Notes: generated from the letters alone by a model not told the origin. Positions 47,027-56,473 are shown, counted from the stretch's first letter. The stretch is DNA of 64,000 nucleotides from Paucibacter sp. B2R-40 (GCF_025717555.1 NZ_JAJIRP010000002.1:310001-374000); one strand, 5' to 3'. Made by a program: numbers and translations.

Positions 47027-48196
47027 ATGAGTACAAGCCCTCGCAAGCCCCCTGCCGCCAAAAAGGCCGTTCCACCCAGCGCAGCCAAGCTAGCTGCCGC
47101 CGCCGACAAGCCGCGCCGCAGCCGCAGCGGCGACACCGCCGGCACTTCTGATGCCAAGCGCATCGCCCGCCATGTGGTCAAAGAAGCACTGAGTGCGGCG
47201 CGCGAGCGCGAGTTGGCGGCCTTGAAAGACATCGTCGCCAAGGGCGGCCCGGATGCACTGGCCTCGTCGGTGAAGGCCATCGTGGCCGGCGCCTCGGCTG
47301 ACGATGCTGCCGCGCTGCGCCAGGCCTTGCTGCAAGAACTGCACGCGACACCGCTGAACGGTGCGCACCCGGACGATGAGCTCTCGGCCGATTGGCGGCG
47401 CGGCGGCTACCCCTACAAAAACCTGATGTCGCGCAAGTCCTACGAGCAGCAGAAATACCAGCTGCAAGTTGAGCTGCTGAAGCTGCAGGCATGGGTCAAG
47501 GCGACCGGGCAGAAGGTCATCATCTTGTTTGAGGGCCGCGACGCCGCCGGCAAGGGCGGCACCATCAAGCGCTATATGGAACACCTCAACCCACGCGGTG
47601 CGCGAGTGGTGGCGCTGGAAAAGCCCAGCGAGGTGGAGCGCGGTCAATGGTATTTCCAGCGCTATGTGCAGCATCTGCCCACCGCCGGCGAGATCGTGCT
47701 GTTTGATCGCAGCTGGTACAACCGCGCCGGCGTCGAGCGGGTGATGGGTTTTTGCAGCAATGACGAGTATGTCGAATTCATGCGTCAGGCCCCCGAGTTC
47801 GAACGCAATCTGGTGCGCAGCGGCGTGCACCTGGTCAAGCTCTGGTTCTCGGTCAGCCGGGCCGAGCAGCGCCGCCGCTTCAAGGAGCGCGAGGCGCACC
47901 CGCTCAAGCAATGGAAGCTGTCACCGATCGATCTGGCCTCGCTGGACAAATGGGACAGCTACACCAAGGCCAAAGAGGCGATGTTCTTCCACACCGACAT
48001 CGCCGAGTCACCCTGGACCGTCGTCAAGTCGGACTGCAAAAAGCGCGCACGCCTGAACGCGATGCGCCATGTGCTGCACCAACTGCCCTACACCAACAAA
48101 GATCTGGCCAAACTCGGCCAACTCGATCCCTTGCTGGTCGGACGGGCTAACTCGGTTTATGAGCGGGGTGAAGCGAAGGGCACAGCGGGCACTTAA
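47027..48196 (+). CDS. ppk2: Polyphosphate kinase 2
   Basis: 389 residues. The catalytic PPK2 core (about 130-370) has Walker A FEGRDAAGKGGTIK, the lid/Walker B region FDRSWYNRAGVERVMGFC and the conserved KFWLSI-equivalent VKLWFSVSRAEQRRRF. A strongly basic Ala/Lys/Pro-rich N-terminal extension of about 110 residues precedes it. PPK2 transfers phosphate between polyphosphate and nucleoside di- or monophosphates. The single PPK2 domain suggests class I (NDP substrate), but the specificity cannot be read directly. ATG 47027. Confidence 0.93.
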   Translation: MSTSPRKPPAAKKAVPPSAAKLAAAADKPRRSRSGDTAGTSDAKRIARHVVKEALSAARERELAALKDIVAKGGPDALASSVKAIVAGASADDAAALRQALLQELHATPLNGAHPDDELSADWRRGGYPYKNLMSRKSYEQQKYQLQVELLKLQAWVKATGQKVIILFEGRDAAGKGGTIKRYMEHLNPRGARVVALEKPSEVERGQWYFQRYVQHLPTAGEIVLFDRSWYNRAGVERVMGFCSNDEYVEFMRQAPEFERNLVRSGVHLVKLWFSVSRAEQRRRFKEREAHPLKQWKLSPIDLASLDKWDSYTKAKEAMFFHTDIAESPWTVVKSDCKKRARLNAMRHVLHQLPYTNKDLAKLGQLDPLLVGRANSVYERGEAKGTAGT

Positions 48197-48208
48197 GTGC
48201 CTGCGCGT

Positions 48209-48790
48209 CTAACCACGGTCGAACTTGAACACGGCCATGCTGGCCAGCAGATTGGGGAACCGTCGCACCGCCTGTCCGTCCTGAATGCCGAAAGCATCCA
48301 GAATGCGCAGGCGGTTCTTGTGTGCCAACACCTCAAAGTCGGCAAAAGTGCCGACCCGGATGTTCGGCGTGTTGTACCACTCATAAGGCAGCACCCGCGT
48401 CACCGGCATGCGGCCCAAGGCGACCTGCAGACGGTTGGGCCAATGGGCGAAGTTGGGGAAGCTGACGATGCCGATGCGACCGACGCGGGCGGTCTCGCGC
48501 AGCATCGCCTCGGTATTGCGCAGATGCTGCAAGGTCTCCAATTGCAAGACCACATCGAAGCTCTGATCCTCGAAGATGGTCAAGCCGTCTTCCAGATTGA
48601 GCTGAATCACATTGACGCCGCGCTGCGCGCAAGCGAGCAAATTGGCGTCATCCAGCTCGACGCCGTAGCCGGTGCAGCCGCGATGCTTTTGTAAATAGGC
48701 CAGCAGTTCGCCGGTGCCACAGCCCAGGTCCAGCACGCGCGAGCCGACCGGCACCAGCGCGGCGATTTGTTCGATGATGCCGCTGCTCAT
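48209..48790 (-). CDS. metW: Methionine biosynthesis protein MetW
   Basis: 193 residues with a class I methyltransferase fold: SAM motif [27 protein letters not shown] and [11 protein letters not shown]. MetW is needed for efficient MetX activity in many proteobacteria. It overlaps the end of metX by ATGA and is therefore made with it under the same SAM-II riboswitch. Confidence 0.94.
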   Translation of the reverse strand: MSSGIIEQIAALVPVGSRVLDLGCGTGELLAYLQKHRGCTGYGVELDDANLLACAQRGVNVIQLNLEDGLTIFEDQSFDVVLQLETLQHLRNTEAMLRETARVGRIGIVSFPNFAHWPNRLQVALGRMPVTRVLPYEWYNTPNIRVGTFADFEVLAHKNRLRILDAFGIQDGQAVRRFPNLLASMAVFKFDRG

Positions 48791-49947
48791 GCCGGCTCTC
48801 CTGCAATGCGAGTGAAATAGGCCCGCAAGACGCCGTGATAGCGCGGGTCCTCCAGCAAAAAGGCGTCATGCCCATGCGGCGCGTCGATTTCCGCGTAAGA
48901 CACATCGAGCTTGTTGTCCAGCAAGGCCTTGACGATCTCGCGCGAGCGGGCCGGCGAAAAGCGCCAATCGGTCGTGAAGCTGGCCAGCAAAAATTTGCAG
49001 CGCGCGCTGGCAAAAGCACGGCTCAGGTCACCGCCAAACTCACGCGCCGGGTCGAAGTAGTCCAGCGCGCGGGTGATCAACAAATAGGTGTTGGCATCGA
49101 AGTAATCGCTGAACTTGTCGCCCTGGTGGCGCAGATAGCTCTCGATCTGGAACTCGATGTCCTGGGTCGTGTAACCCAACTCGGCCGCTCTCCCATCAGC
49201 GCCAGCCTTCCTAAGACTGCGGCCGAACTTCTGCTCCATCGCGTCGTCCGACAGATAGGTAATGTGGCCAATCATCCGCGCCACGCGCAGGCCGCGCTTC
49301 GGGATTGCGCCATGTTCGGCGTAATGGCCGCCGTGGAAATCGGGGTCGGTGATGATGGCCCGGCGCGCCACCTCGTTGAAGGCAATGTTCTGCGCCGACA
49401 GGGCCGGCGCGGTCGCTATCGCGATGCAGTGGCGCAGGCGCTCGGGGTAGCGCAAGGCCCAGTCCAGCGCCTGCATGCCGCCCAGCGAGCCGCCCAAGAC
49501 TGCCGCCAACTGCGTGATGCCTAACTCGTCAAGCACGCGGGCCTGGGCGTCGACCCAGTCCTGCACGGTGACGACAGGGAAGTCAGCACCATAGACCTTG
49601 CCCGTGGCCGGATTGACATCGCGTGGGCCGGTCGAACCGAAGCAGGAGCCCAGGTTGTTGATGCCGATGACGAAGAACTTGTCGGTGTCCAGCGGTTTGC
49701 CGGGGCCGATCAGGTTGTCCCACCAGCCTTCGCTTTTTTCCTGGCCTGCGTAGGTGCCGGCGACATGGTGGCTGGCGTTCAGGGCGTGGCAGACCAGCAC
49801 TGCATTGCTGCGTGCGGCGTTCAGCTCGCCGTAGGTCTCATAGACCATCTCGTAGTCACGCAGCTCCAGCCCGCTGCGCAGACGCAACGGCTGCGCAAAA
49901 GCCATGCGCTGAGGGCTGACGTCGCCCAATTGACCCATATGTGGCAT
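48787..49947 (-). CDS. metX: Homoserine O-acyltransferase (MetX type)
   Basis: 386 residues of the alpha/beta-hydrolase acyltransferase family: [28 protein letters not shown], nucleophile elbow [12 protein letters not shown], and a catalytic Asp/His pair near [13 protein letters not shown]. It activates homoserine with acetyl- or succinyl-CoA for methionine synthesis; the donor cannot be told from family membership alone. ATG 49947 has GGAGG 10 bp upstream; the frame extends 11 residues further without similarity. Expression is predicted to be switched off by SAM through the riboswitch at 50014-50066. Confidence 0.95.
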   Translation of the reverse strand: MPHMGQLGDVSPQRMAFAQPLRLRSGLELRDYEMVYETYGELNAARSNAVLVCHALNASHHVAGTYAGQEKSEGWWDNLIGPGKPLDTDKFFVIGINNLGSCFGSTGPRDVNPATGKVYGADFPVVTVQDWVDAQARVLDELGITQLAAVLGGSLGGMQALDWALRYPERLRHCIAIATAPALSAQNIAFNEVARRAIITDPDFHGGHYAEHGAIPKRGLRVARMIGHITYLSDDAMEQKFGRSLRKAGADGRAAELGYTTQDIEFQIESYLRHQGDKFSDYFDANTYLLITRALDYFDPAREFGGDLSRAFASARCKFLLASFTTDWRFSPARSREIVKALLDNKLDVSYAEIDAPHGHDAFLLEDPRYHGVLRAYFTRIAGEPA

Positions 49948-49962
49948 CAGTGAAAAGCCTCC

Positions 49963-50003
49963 AAAAAACAAAACCGGCACCGCTGAGAGTAAGCGGACGC
50001 CGG
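49963..50003 (-). terminator. Terminator of the metX riboswitch expression platform
   Basis: On the minus strand, GCCGG.../CCGGC outer arms with a CCGCT/AGCGG inner stem, followed by TTTTGTTTTTT. It sits just 3' of the SAM-II aptamer and 5' of the metX Shine-Dalgarno (GGAGG, 49958-49962), so it likely serves as a riboswitch-controlled attenuator. Confidence 0.75.
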
Positions 50004-50013
50004 CTTGCGGAGT

Positions 50014-50066
50014 CCCTCTTTAGCGGAATTTATTAAGCGCCCGCAATTCGGAACAAATCGGCGCTG
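50014..50066 (-). promoter_or_regulatory. SAM-II riboswitch upstream of metX
   Basis: Read on the minus strand, the region closely follows the SAM-II consensus. P1 stem AGCGC...GCGCT, loop 1 with GATTTGTTCCG-AATTGCGG, then the TAATAAAT and GCTAAAGAGGG segments that form the pseudoknot and bind S-adenosylmethionine. It lies about 65 nt before metX. In known SAM-II RNAs SAM binding lowers expression of metX/metA genes. A -10-like TATAAT (50073-50078 on the minus strand) stands immediately upstream. Confidence 0.85.
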
Positions 50067-50105
50067 GCCATCATTATAAGAGGGCCGTCGGACGCCCTCC
50101 TGAGT

Positions 50106-51962
50106 TCACGGCGCCGTACACAGACAATGCACGACCGCCCCGAAGGGCTTGCGGCTGTTGCTGATCTCAGCGACGAAAGCCAGCTCGGCACGCGCTTCCT
50201 GCAGGGCAGCGGGCAAACTCAAGCCCAGCTCGGCGCGAATGGCAGCAGCAATCGACGGTGCCAACACATCCTCCAGACTGCTCAGCAAACGCTCCCAGCG
50301 GCCCATTTCGCCTTCGACATAACTCACCCGCGCATCGGTGCCAAGTTTGGCCTTGGCGGCGGCCGATTTGATCGCGTCGTCCAAACTGCCCAGGCGGTCC
50401 ACCAAGCCACGCTCCACAGCCTGCGCGCCGGTCCAGACACGCCCCTGCGCGACGGCATCAAGCTCGGCCACCGTCTTCTTGCGCGCCGTTGCGGCCTTGC
50501 CGGTGAACTCGGCATAGATGTGGTTGATGCCGGACTGCACCACCGAAGCCAAGCGCGGGTCGAGCGGGCGGCGCGGGTCGTAGCCGCCGGCCAGCCAGGT
50601 GGTGGTGTGGCCGCCGGTGTGGATGGACAACTTCTCCAGCAGCTTGTCGCCGGTCGGCAGCATGCCGAACACGCCGATCGAGCCGGTGATGGTGCCGGCC
50701 TCGGCAATCACCTCGTCCGAGGCCATCGAAATCCAATAACCGCCCGAAGCCGCCACATCGCCCATGGAAACCACAACAGGCTTGCCGGCCTTGCGCGTCA
50801 GCTCCAACTCACGCCGAATCACTTCCGACGCAAAAGCGCTGCCGCCGGGCGAGTTGACGCGCAGCACCAGCGACTTGATGTTCTCATCCTCGCGCGCCTG
50901 GCGGATCAGCCGGGCGGTCGAATCGCCGCCGATGCGGCCCGGCCCGGCCGTGCCGTCGCTGATCTCGCCCTCGGCCACCACCACGCCCACCGCCGGGCCA
51001 TGCTCCAAGATCGGTTTTACATGGGCCTGATATTCGGCGAAAGACACACGCCGATAGCTATTGCCTTTGTCATCCTTGGCGCCGCGCGCGATCAACAACT
51101 CACGCACTTCGTCGCGGGTCTTGATGCCGTCGATCAACTTGGACTGCAGCGCCAGCTTGGCCGCGTCGCCGCCCACGGCCTCTAAGGCCTCGGGCAGCTT
51201 TTCAATCCCGGCGGTCACCGAGCCCTTGGGCAGCTTGCGTGCTGCCTCGATCGCATCGGTGTAGCCGGCCCACAACTCGCCCAGCAAATAGCGCTCTGCT
51301 TCCAAAGAAGCTGGCGACGGTGCATTGGCGAAATAGGGCTCGGCAAAGCTCTTGTAAGTGCCGACGCGCAGCACATTGGCCGACACACCCAGCCGATCCA
51401 AGGCATCTTTGTAGTAATTGCGATAGCGCCCGAAGCCTTCGATCCTCACCGTGCCGAGCGGATTCAAGTAGATCTCGCTGGCTTGCGCGGCCAGAAAGTA
51501 GCCGCGCTGATCAAAATGATCGCCATAGGCGACGATCTTTTTGCCGCCATCCTTGAAGCGCTTCAGCGCCGCCGCCACTTCGTGCAGTCCGGCCATGCCG
51601 GCACCGTCAAACTCATCCAGTTGCAGCAGCACCATGCTGATCTTAGGATCCTTGCCGGCAGCCTCCAGCGTCGCCAGCACATCGCGCAGCCTTGTCTGAC
51701 GCTGCGCATTGCCTTTCAACTGTGCCATCACCTGCTCGCGCGGCGAACCCGAAAACTGCTCGACCAAGCTGCCGCGCAGATCCAGCACCAAGGTGGTCTT
51801 GTCCTTCAGTGGCGCCGGGCCGCGCGAGACCAGACCGCTCACCAGCGCCACCAGCAACGCCAGCATCAACAGGTTCAACAAAGTACGCCGGCTCGCATCC
51901 AACACGGCCCAGAATTTGCGAATCAGCCACCACAGGCCAAAGAACACACTTTTCACGCCCAT
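50106..51962 (-). CDS. sppA: Signal peptide peptidase SppA, long form
   Basis: 618 residues with an N-terminal membrane anchor (about residues 28-48) and tandem S49 domains. The first carries the general-base Lys region (KIVAYGDHFDQRGYFLA). The second carries the nucleophilic Ser in MGDVAASGGYWISMA after VNSPGGSAFASEV. It degrades cleaved signal peptides in the inner membrane as a tetramer. The gene ends just upstream of the metX control region, where a weak GAGGGC/GCCCTC dyad (50082-50099) may end its transcript. Confidence 0.94.
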   Translation of the reverse strand: MGVKSVFFGLWWLIRKFWAVLDASRRTLLNLLMLALLVALVSGLVSRGPAPLKDKTTLVLDLRGSLVEQFSGSPREQVMAQLKGNAQRQTRLRDVLATLEAAGKDPKISMVLLQLDEFDGAGMAGLHEVAAALKRFKDGGKKIVAYGDHFDQRGYFLAAQASEIYLNPLGTVRIEGFGRYRNYYKDALDRLGVSANVLRVGTYKSFAEPYFANAPSPASLEAERYLLGELWAGYTDAIEAARKLPKGSVTAGIEKLPEALEAVGGDAAKLALQSKLIDGIKTRDEVRELLIARGAKDDKGNSYRRVSFAEYQAHVKPILEHGPAVGVVVAEGEISDGTAGPGRIGGDSTARLIRQAREDENIKSLVLRVNSPGGSAFASEVIRRELELTRKAGKPVVVSMGDVAASGGYWISMASDEVIAEAGTITGSIGVFGMLPTGDKLLEKLSIHTGGHTTTWLAGGYDPRRPLDPRLASVVQSGINHIYAEFTGKAATARKKTVAELDAVAQGRVWTGAQAVERGLVDRLGSLDDAIKSAAAKAKLGTDARVSYVEGEMGRWERLLSSLEDVLAPSIAAAIRAELGLSLPAALQEARAELAFVAEISNSRKPFGAVVHCLCTAP

Positions 51963-51980
51963 AGGGGCTCCTTTTGCTAA

Positions 51981-52613
51981 CTAGCAGTTTGATGCCGGCG
52001 ATTGTGCAGCAAAGGGCGGCTTGGCCATGATGGCGGCGAACAGATCGCTCGCCAACCATCGATGCAACCAGCCCCGCAGCGCCGCGTGAGGAGCGGCCTC
52101 GAACCAGGCCGCGTCGACCGCCGCAAATTGGCGCACAAAAGGCAGCAAGGCCAGATCCAGCCAACTCGGCGTCGCACCGAGCAAATAGGTGGAGCGCTGC
52201 AGCAGCGCATCCAGCGGCACCAGCATCAAGGCCTCGGCCTCGGAGCGCCATTGCGGCTGAGTCGCCTGAGGGTGACGGTCCGGGTATTTGTAGCGGTCCA
52301 GCAATTGCTTGAAAGGCCCATCGTTGAGCGCCAGCCAAGGCAGGGCCTGCGCGTCCAAGTCGGGCCGACGCCAAGCTTGCGGATCGGCCTGCGCCAGGGC
52401 CCAAAACATGATGTCGGCGCTTTGCTCCAACACTTCACCGCTGGGCAAAAGCAACACCGGCACCGTGCCCTTGGGCGACAGGCGCAGCAACTCTGGCGGC
52501 TTGGCGCGCAGTTGCACCTCGTGGATCTGAACCACTATGCCGGCATACTGCAAGGCCAACCTGGCCCGCATGGCATAGGGGCAGCGGCGAAAGGAGTAGA
52601 GCTGGGGCAGCAA
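51981..52613 (-). CDS. Glutathione S-transferase family protein with CPYA active site
   Basis: 210 residues. The N-terminal thioredoxin-like domain has a glutaredoxin-type CPYAMRARLAL motif, as in GrxB-like or omega/dehydroascorbate-reductase GSTs, followed by PKGTVPVL and a helical C-terminal domain. The cysteine suggests thiol transfer rather than classical conjugation. TTG 52613 is the best start visible: a stop precedes it in frame and no ATG/GTG lies before the motif. It follows the second GST gene by 26 bp on the same strand. Confidence 0.82.
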   Translation of the reverse strand: MLPQLYSFRRCPYAMRARLALQYAGIVVQIHEVQLRAKPPELLRLSPKGTVPVLLLPSGEVLEQSADIMFWALAQADPQAWRRPDLDAQALPWLALNDGPFKQLLDRYKYPDRHPQATQPQWRSEAEALMLVPLDALLQRSTYLLGATPSWLDLALLPFVRQFAAVDAAWFEAAPHAALRGWLHRWLASDLFAAIMAKPPFAAQSPASNC

Positions 52614-52639
52614 GGCTTGGCCAATCGGCCCGCGTCAAA

Positions 52640-53269
52640 TCAGGCCACTGGCGGGGCAGTGTCGATAAAGCTCTGGCGTGCGCTGAGCTTCTCGAAATGG
52701 CGCGCCAGATTCGGATTTGCACTGCGCCAGTCAATTGCGGGGAAGCGGAAGTCCAAATAGCCCAAGGCACAGCCGACCGAGATATCGGCCAGCGAGAAAT
52801 GATTGCCCCAGCACCAGGCCTTGTCACCCAGGCCATGGTTCATGGCGGTGCAGGCGGCCAACACCTTGTCCAACTGGCGCTGCACCCAAGCTTCGCAGCG
52901 CTGCTCGGCCGTGCGCCCGGCAAACTTGTTTTCCAACAGCGCCAAAACAGCGGCGTCCATCACGCCGTCAGCCAAGGCCTCCCAAGTCTTCACCTCGGTG
53001 CGCTCGCGGCCACGTTCAGGGATCAGCTTGCCGACCGGCGAAAGCGTGTCCACATACTCAACGATCACGCGCGAATCAAACACCGCGCCTGTGATCGAGT
53101 CCTGCCCTTCCATCACCAGGCAAGGCACCTTGCCGAGCGGGTTCATCTTCAGAATCGCATCGCTGCTCCAGACGTCCTCCAGCACCAGCTGGTAGTCGAG
53201 CTTTTTTTCGGCCATCACGATACGCACCTTGCGAACGAAGGGGCTGGTAAGTGATCCGATGAGTTTCAT
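52640..53269 (-). CDS. Glutathione S-transferase family protein
   Basis: 209 residues: MKLIGSLTSPFVRKVRIVMAE start with catalytic Ser, cis-Pro loop LGKVPCLVM, FDSRVIVEYVD for glutathione binding and the C-terminal ADISVGCALGYLDFR capping motif. A typical bacterial GST of the stringent-starvation/beta-like type that conjugates or reduces small electrophiles. ATG 53269 begins the expected strand beta1, in contrast to the shortened GST at 679. Probably cotranscribed with the CPYA-type GST downstream. Confidence 0.9.
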   Translation of the reverse strand: MKLIGSLTSPFVRKVRIVMAEKKLDYQLVLEDVWSSDAILKMNPLGKVPCLVMEGQDSITGAVFDSRVIVEYVDTLSPVGKLIPERGRERTEVKTWEALADGVMDAAVLALLENKFAGRTAEQRCEAWVQRQLDKVLAACTAMNHGLGDKAWCWGNHFSLADISVGCALGYLDFRFPAIDWRSANPNLARHFEKLSARQSFIDTAPPVA

Positions 53270-53382
53270 ATGGGTTGCAATGACTTCGTCCTAGTTCGAT
53301 TCATTCTAGCCAAGGCAATGTTGCGCGCCAGACTGTACAAAGTCGGCTTTCTGGTGCAGACGCCGGCCTTGGCTCGGACAAG

Positions 53383-53405
53383 AAAAAACCCGCACAAGGC
53401 GGGTT
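53383..53405 (-). terminator. Intrinsic terminator after the CHRD gene
   Basis: Minus-strand stem AACCCGC/GCGGGTT, loop CTTGT-like, followed by TTTTTT. It ends the CHRD/PEP-CTERM transcript before the GST pair. Confidence 0.82.
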
Positions 53406-53425
53406 GGACGAAAAACAGGTCAATC

Positions 53426-54022
53426 TCAAGCCACGCGGCGACGTCGCGCCACAAAGCCCACCACGCCCAAGCCAGCCAGCAGCAAGGCGTAGCTCGAAGG
53501 CTCCGGCACCACCGACACCAAGAGCAATTGCCCGCGCACTGCGCCGCCTGGATTGGCGACGGTATGCACATTGACATAGGCCAAGCTGCCCAATAGCGCA
53601 TCCTTCATGGACATCGCCCCAAAAGCAGAAGGCGCCACATTGCTGCCGCCTACCAACAAGGTGCTGCCTGCATTCAAAGAGACAAACGGCACATTGTCCA
53701 GCCCGACCCGCACAGGCCCATTGACCCCGGCGGCGGCAGGTCCATGGATGTGATAAGCACTGGCTGCCGTGCCCGCGACAGCGCCGCCACTGAGGCCGAA
53801 CACCGACATCGCAAAGTTGTAGCTGTCGTCAGCCAGTGACACCGTGCCCATATCGTCATAAGACAGCGTCGCAACACCGGTGGCCGTTGAGGCCGAAGCG
53901 CTCACTTCTTGCGCGGCAGTGAGCGTCGCATTGAACTGGTAGACCGTCGCTTGTGCCGCCAGCGGCAGCGCCGACAAGGCGGCCAAGGCCAGCAAAGGCT
54001 TGAAGAGTGAGCGAGTTTTCAT
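53426..54022 (-). CDS. CHRD domain protein with PEP-CTERM sorting signal
   Basis: 198 residues. Signal peptide ending AAQATV, CHRD-like beta domain (about 28-165: FNATLTAAQEV, YHIHGPAAAGVNGPV, NVHTVANPGGAVRGQ) and a C-terminal tripartite sorting signal: VPEPSS, a hydrophobic helix and RRRR. PEP-CTERM proteins are processed by exosortase and exported, often with exopolysaccharide production. No exosortase gene is in this window. ATG 54022 with GGAG upstream; longer in-frame extension rejected. Function of the CHRD domain is unknown. Confidence 0.88.
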   Translation of the reverse strand: MKTRSLFKPLLALAALSALPLAAQATVYQFNATLTAAQEVSASASTATGVATLSYDDMGTVSLADDSYNFAMSVFGLSGGAVAGTAASAYHIHGPAAAGVNGPVRVGLDNVPFVSLNAGSTLLVGGSNVAPSAFGAMSMKDALLGSLAYVNVHTVANPGGAVRGQLLLVSVVPEPSSYALLLAGLGVVGFVARRRRVA

Positions 54023-54135
54023 CTGAGTTCTCCAAATAGGAAAAAGACAAGCAAAGCCGAACGATATCGACCCTGCATCTCTTGTACCAAGTATCGAGCT
54101 AGGCGGACACCCCAAGTTCATGGGTTCTAGGGTAT

Positions 54136-55416
54136 TCACTTGGAAGTCTGGGCAAGCGTCCAGTCAAGTGTGGCCGGGCGGCCATCCAGGCTCAGCCGCG
54201 CGGTGCTGGGCTCACAGCGGCTCAAAACCTGCCCCCGCCGCACCACCAGCAAACGCTGGGCCCGCAGACGCAGGGCCTCGACAGGGCTGCGGGCCTGCAG
54301 CAACACGAAATCGGCGTTAGCGCCCACTTCAAGTCCATAGCCTGCCAGACCCATCAGCCGCGCATTGTTGACGGTGACGGCGTCGAAACAGGCGTGCATG
54401 CCGGCCTGCGAAGTCATCTGTGCCACGTGCAAACCCATGCTGGCCACCTCCAACATATCGGCGCTGCCCTGGCTGTACCAGGGGTCGAGCACGCAGTCAT
54501 GGCCGAAGCCGACATTGACGCCGGCCGCCAGCAACTCCGGCACCCGCGTCATACCGCGCCGTTTCGGGTAGCTGTCATGCCGCCCCTGCAAGGTGATATT
54601 GATCAGCGGGTTGGCCACCACCTGCAGGCGCGCCTCGGCCATCAAGGCGATCAGCTTGGAGGCGTAATAGTTGTCAACCGAATGCAGCGAAGTCAGGTGC
54701 GAGCCGGTGACGCGCCCTTGCAGACCCAGGCGCTGGGTCTCAAACGCCAAGGTCTCGACATGGCGCGAAGCCGGGTCATCGCTCTCGTCACAATGCATAT
54801 CGACGGCCAGGCCGCGCTCGGCCGCCAGCTCGCACAGCAGTTTGATGCTTTGCGTGCCCTGCTCATAAGTGCGCTCGAAATGCGGAATGCCGCCGACCAC
54901 CTCGACGCCCATGTCCAGCGCGCGCTTGAGGTTCTCGAGCGCACCCGGCGCACGCAGCAAGCCGTCCTGCGGAAAGGCGACCAGTTGCAAGTCCAGATAG
55001 GGTTTGACCCGCTCCCGCACATGCAGCAGCGCCTCGACCGCCAGTAGACGCTCATCACACACATCGACATGGCTGCGTATCGCCAACAGGCCCTTGGCTA
55101 CCGCCCAGTCGCAATAGCTCAGCGCCCGCTCAACCAAGGTTTCTTGCGTCAGCAGCGGCTTCAACTCGCCCCATAGCGCAATACCTTCCAGCAAGGTGCC
55201 GCTTTGATTGACACGCGGCTGGCCGTAGCTCAATGCAGCGTCAAGGTGGAAATGCGCATCGACAAATGGTGGGCTGAGCAGCCAGCCCTGGCCGTCAAGC
55301 TCCTGCACGCCCTCGACCGCAGGCAATTGCGGCGCTATGGCTTTGATGCAGCCGCCCTGCACCAAAACGTCTTGGCCTTGGCGGCCATCGGGCAGGCAAA
55401 CATTGCGTATCAGCAT
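54136..55416 (-). CDS. codA: CodA-like cytosine deaminase/amidohydrolase
   Basis: 426 residues of the amidohydrolase superfamily with CodA landmarks: metal ligands FVDAHFHLD, IRSHVDV, the active-site VDMHCDESDD, TGSHLTSLHS and FGHDCVLDPWY. It likely deaminates cytosine or a related pyrimidine/pterin/triazine base; the exact base needs testing. No codB permease is adjacent. The gene is divergent from the D-Ala-D-Ala peptidase gene. Confidence 0.88.
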   Translation of the reverse strand: MLIRNVCLPDGRQGQDVLVQGGCIKAIAPQLPAVEGVQELDGQGWLLSPPFVDAHFHLDAALSYGQPRVNQSGTLLEGIALWGELKPLLTQETLVERALSYCDWAVAKGLLAIRSHVDVCDERLLAVEALLHVRERVKPYLDLQLVAFPQDGLLRAPGALENLKRALDMGVEVVGGIPHFERTYEQGTQSIKLLCELAAERGLAVDMHCDESDDPASRHVETLAFETQRLGLQGRVTGSHLTSLHSVDNYYASKLIALMAEARLQVVANPLINITLQGRHDSYPKRRGMTRVPELLAAGVNVGFGHDCVLDPWYSQGSADMLEVASMGLHVAQMTSQAGMHACFDAVTVNNARLMGLAGYGLEVGANADFVLLQARSPVEALRLRAQRLLVVRRGQVLSRCEPSTARLSLDGRPATLDWTLAQTSK

Positions 55417-55535
55417 GGAAAGCGGCCTCGCTGCTTCGGGACTAGAGGGGTCAGCCTAACACTCTGATCACCGGCCATCGAAGCCAAGCTCATTAGAATG
55501 AAGCCCAGCCCACCAACACTGTTTCACTTCAACTG

Positions 55536-56411
55536 ATGACCCGCTCCCCGACGCCTTCTGCACGCCAGCCTTTGAAGTTAGCTCTACTCCTGATTTTGGG
55601 CGCCGCGCTCCTCCCGGCCCAGGCCAAGAGTTCCGGCAAGGCCACCAGTGAGAAGGTGCCCAGCCTCAGCGATGTGCCCATCAACGCCAAGCATGTGCTG
55701 GTCTTGGATGACAGCTCGGGCAAGGTCTTGAAGGAAAAAAACGCCGACAGCGTGGTGCCGATCGCCTCATTGACCAAGCTGATGACCGCGATGGTGGTGC
55801 TCGATGCGAAGCCGAACATGCAGGAAACCATCCGTATCGACAGCGCCGATAGGGACACGCTCAAACACAGCCTCTCGTTCTTGCCGGTGGGCGCGCAGCT
55901 GACCCGCCAAGACGCTTTGACCTTGGCCTTGATGTCCTCGGAGAACCGTGCCGCGGCCGCCTTGGCGCGCACCTTCCCTGGCGGCTTGGCGGCCTTTCAA
56001 TTGGCGGTGAGCGCAAAAATTCGCGCCCTCGGACTGACCCATACCCAGATCAACGAAGCCACCGGCCTGTCACCGCAGAACACCTCGACGGCCAACGAGG
56101 TGGCCAAGATCGCCGCTGCAGCCGCCCGCTACCCGGCAATTGCCGACATCACCAGCGACAAAAAGGCCACCATCCCCGTCAGCGGCCGTAAGCGCGAATT
56201 TCACAACACCAATCGCCTGGTCGGCAAAAAGGGCTGGGACATCCATCTGTCCAAAACCGGCTACACCGACGAGGCCGGGCGCTGCCTGACCATGCGCATG
56301 ACCAGCGGCGGTAAAAACGTCACCGTCGTCTTGCTGGACGCCGACGGCTCGGCCGCGCGCCTGCAAGACGCCGGCAAGATCCGCCGCTCACTGGAGAGAG
56401 CGCGCGGCTGA
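55536..56411 (+). CDS. pbpG: D-alanyl-D-alanine endopeptidase (PbpG type)
   Basis: 291 residues. Signal peptide, then the class C penicillin-binding peptidase motifs: SxxK in ASLTKLMTAM, SxN in MSSENRAA and KTG in LSKTGYTDEAG. The compact size and lack of a C-terminal amphipathic anchor favour PbpG/PBP7 over DacA-type carboxypeptidases. It trims peptidoglycan cross-links in the periplasm. TAGAAT at 55494-55499 is a candidate -10. Confidence 0.92.
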   Translation: MTRSPTPSARQPLKLALLLILGAALLPAQAKSSGKATSEKVPSLSDVPINAKHVLVLDDSSGKVLKEKNADSVVPIASLTKLMTAMVVLDAKPNMQETIRIDSADRDTLKHSLSFLPVGAQLTRQDALTLALMSSENRAAAALARTFPGGLAAFQLAVSAKIRALGLTHTQINEATGLSPQNTSTANEVAKIAAAAARYPAIADITSDKKATIPVSGRKREFHNTNRLVGKKGWDIHLSKTGYTDEAGRCLTMRMTSGGKNVTVVLLDADGSAARLQDAGKIRRSLERARG

Positions 56412-56473
56412 TCTGGCCTCGCAGACTCAGCCGGCGCCTCAACTGGCGCCTTAGCCGCTTCTCAACCGCCGCC

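Noticed and set aside
49494-49947. Alternative that the metX leader holds a SAM-I or SAH riboswitch
   Set aside because: The segment lacks the four-way junction of SAM-I and the SAH consensus, while it follows SAM-II spacing and conserved bases closely.
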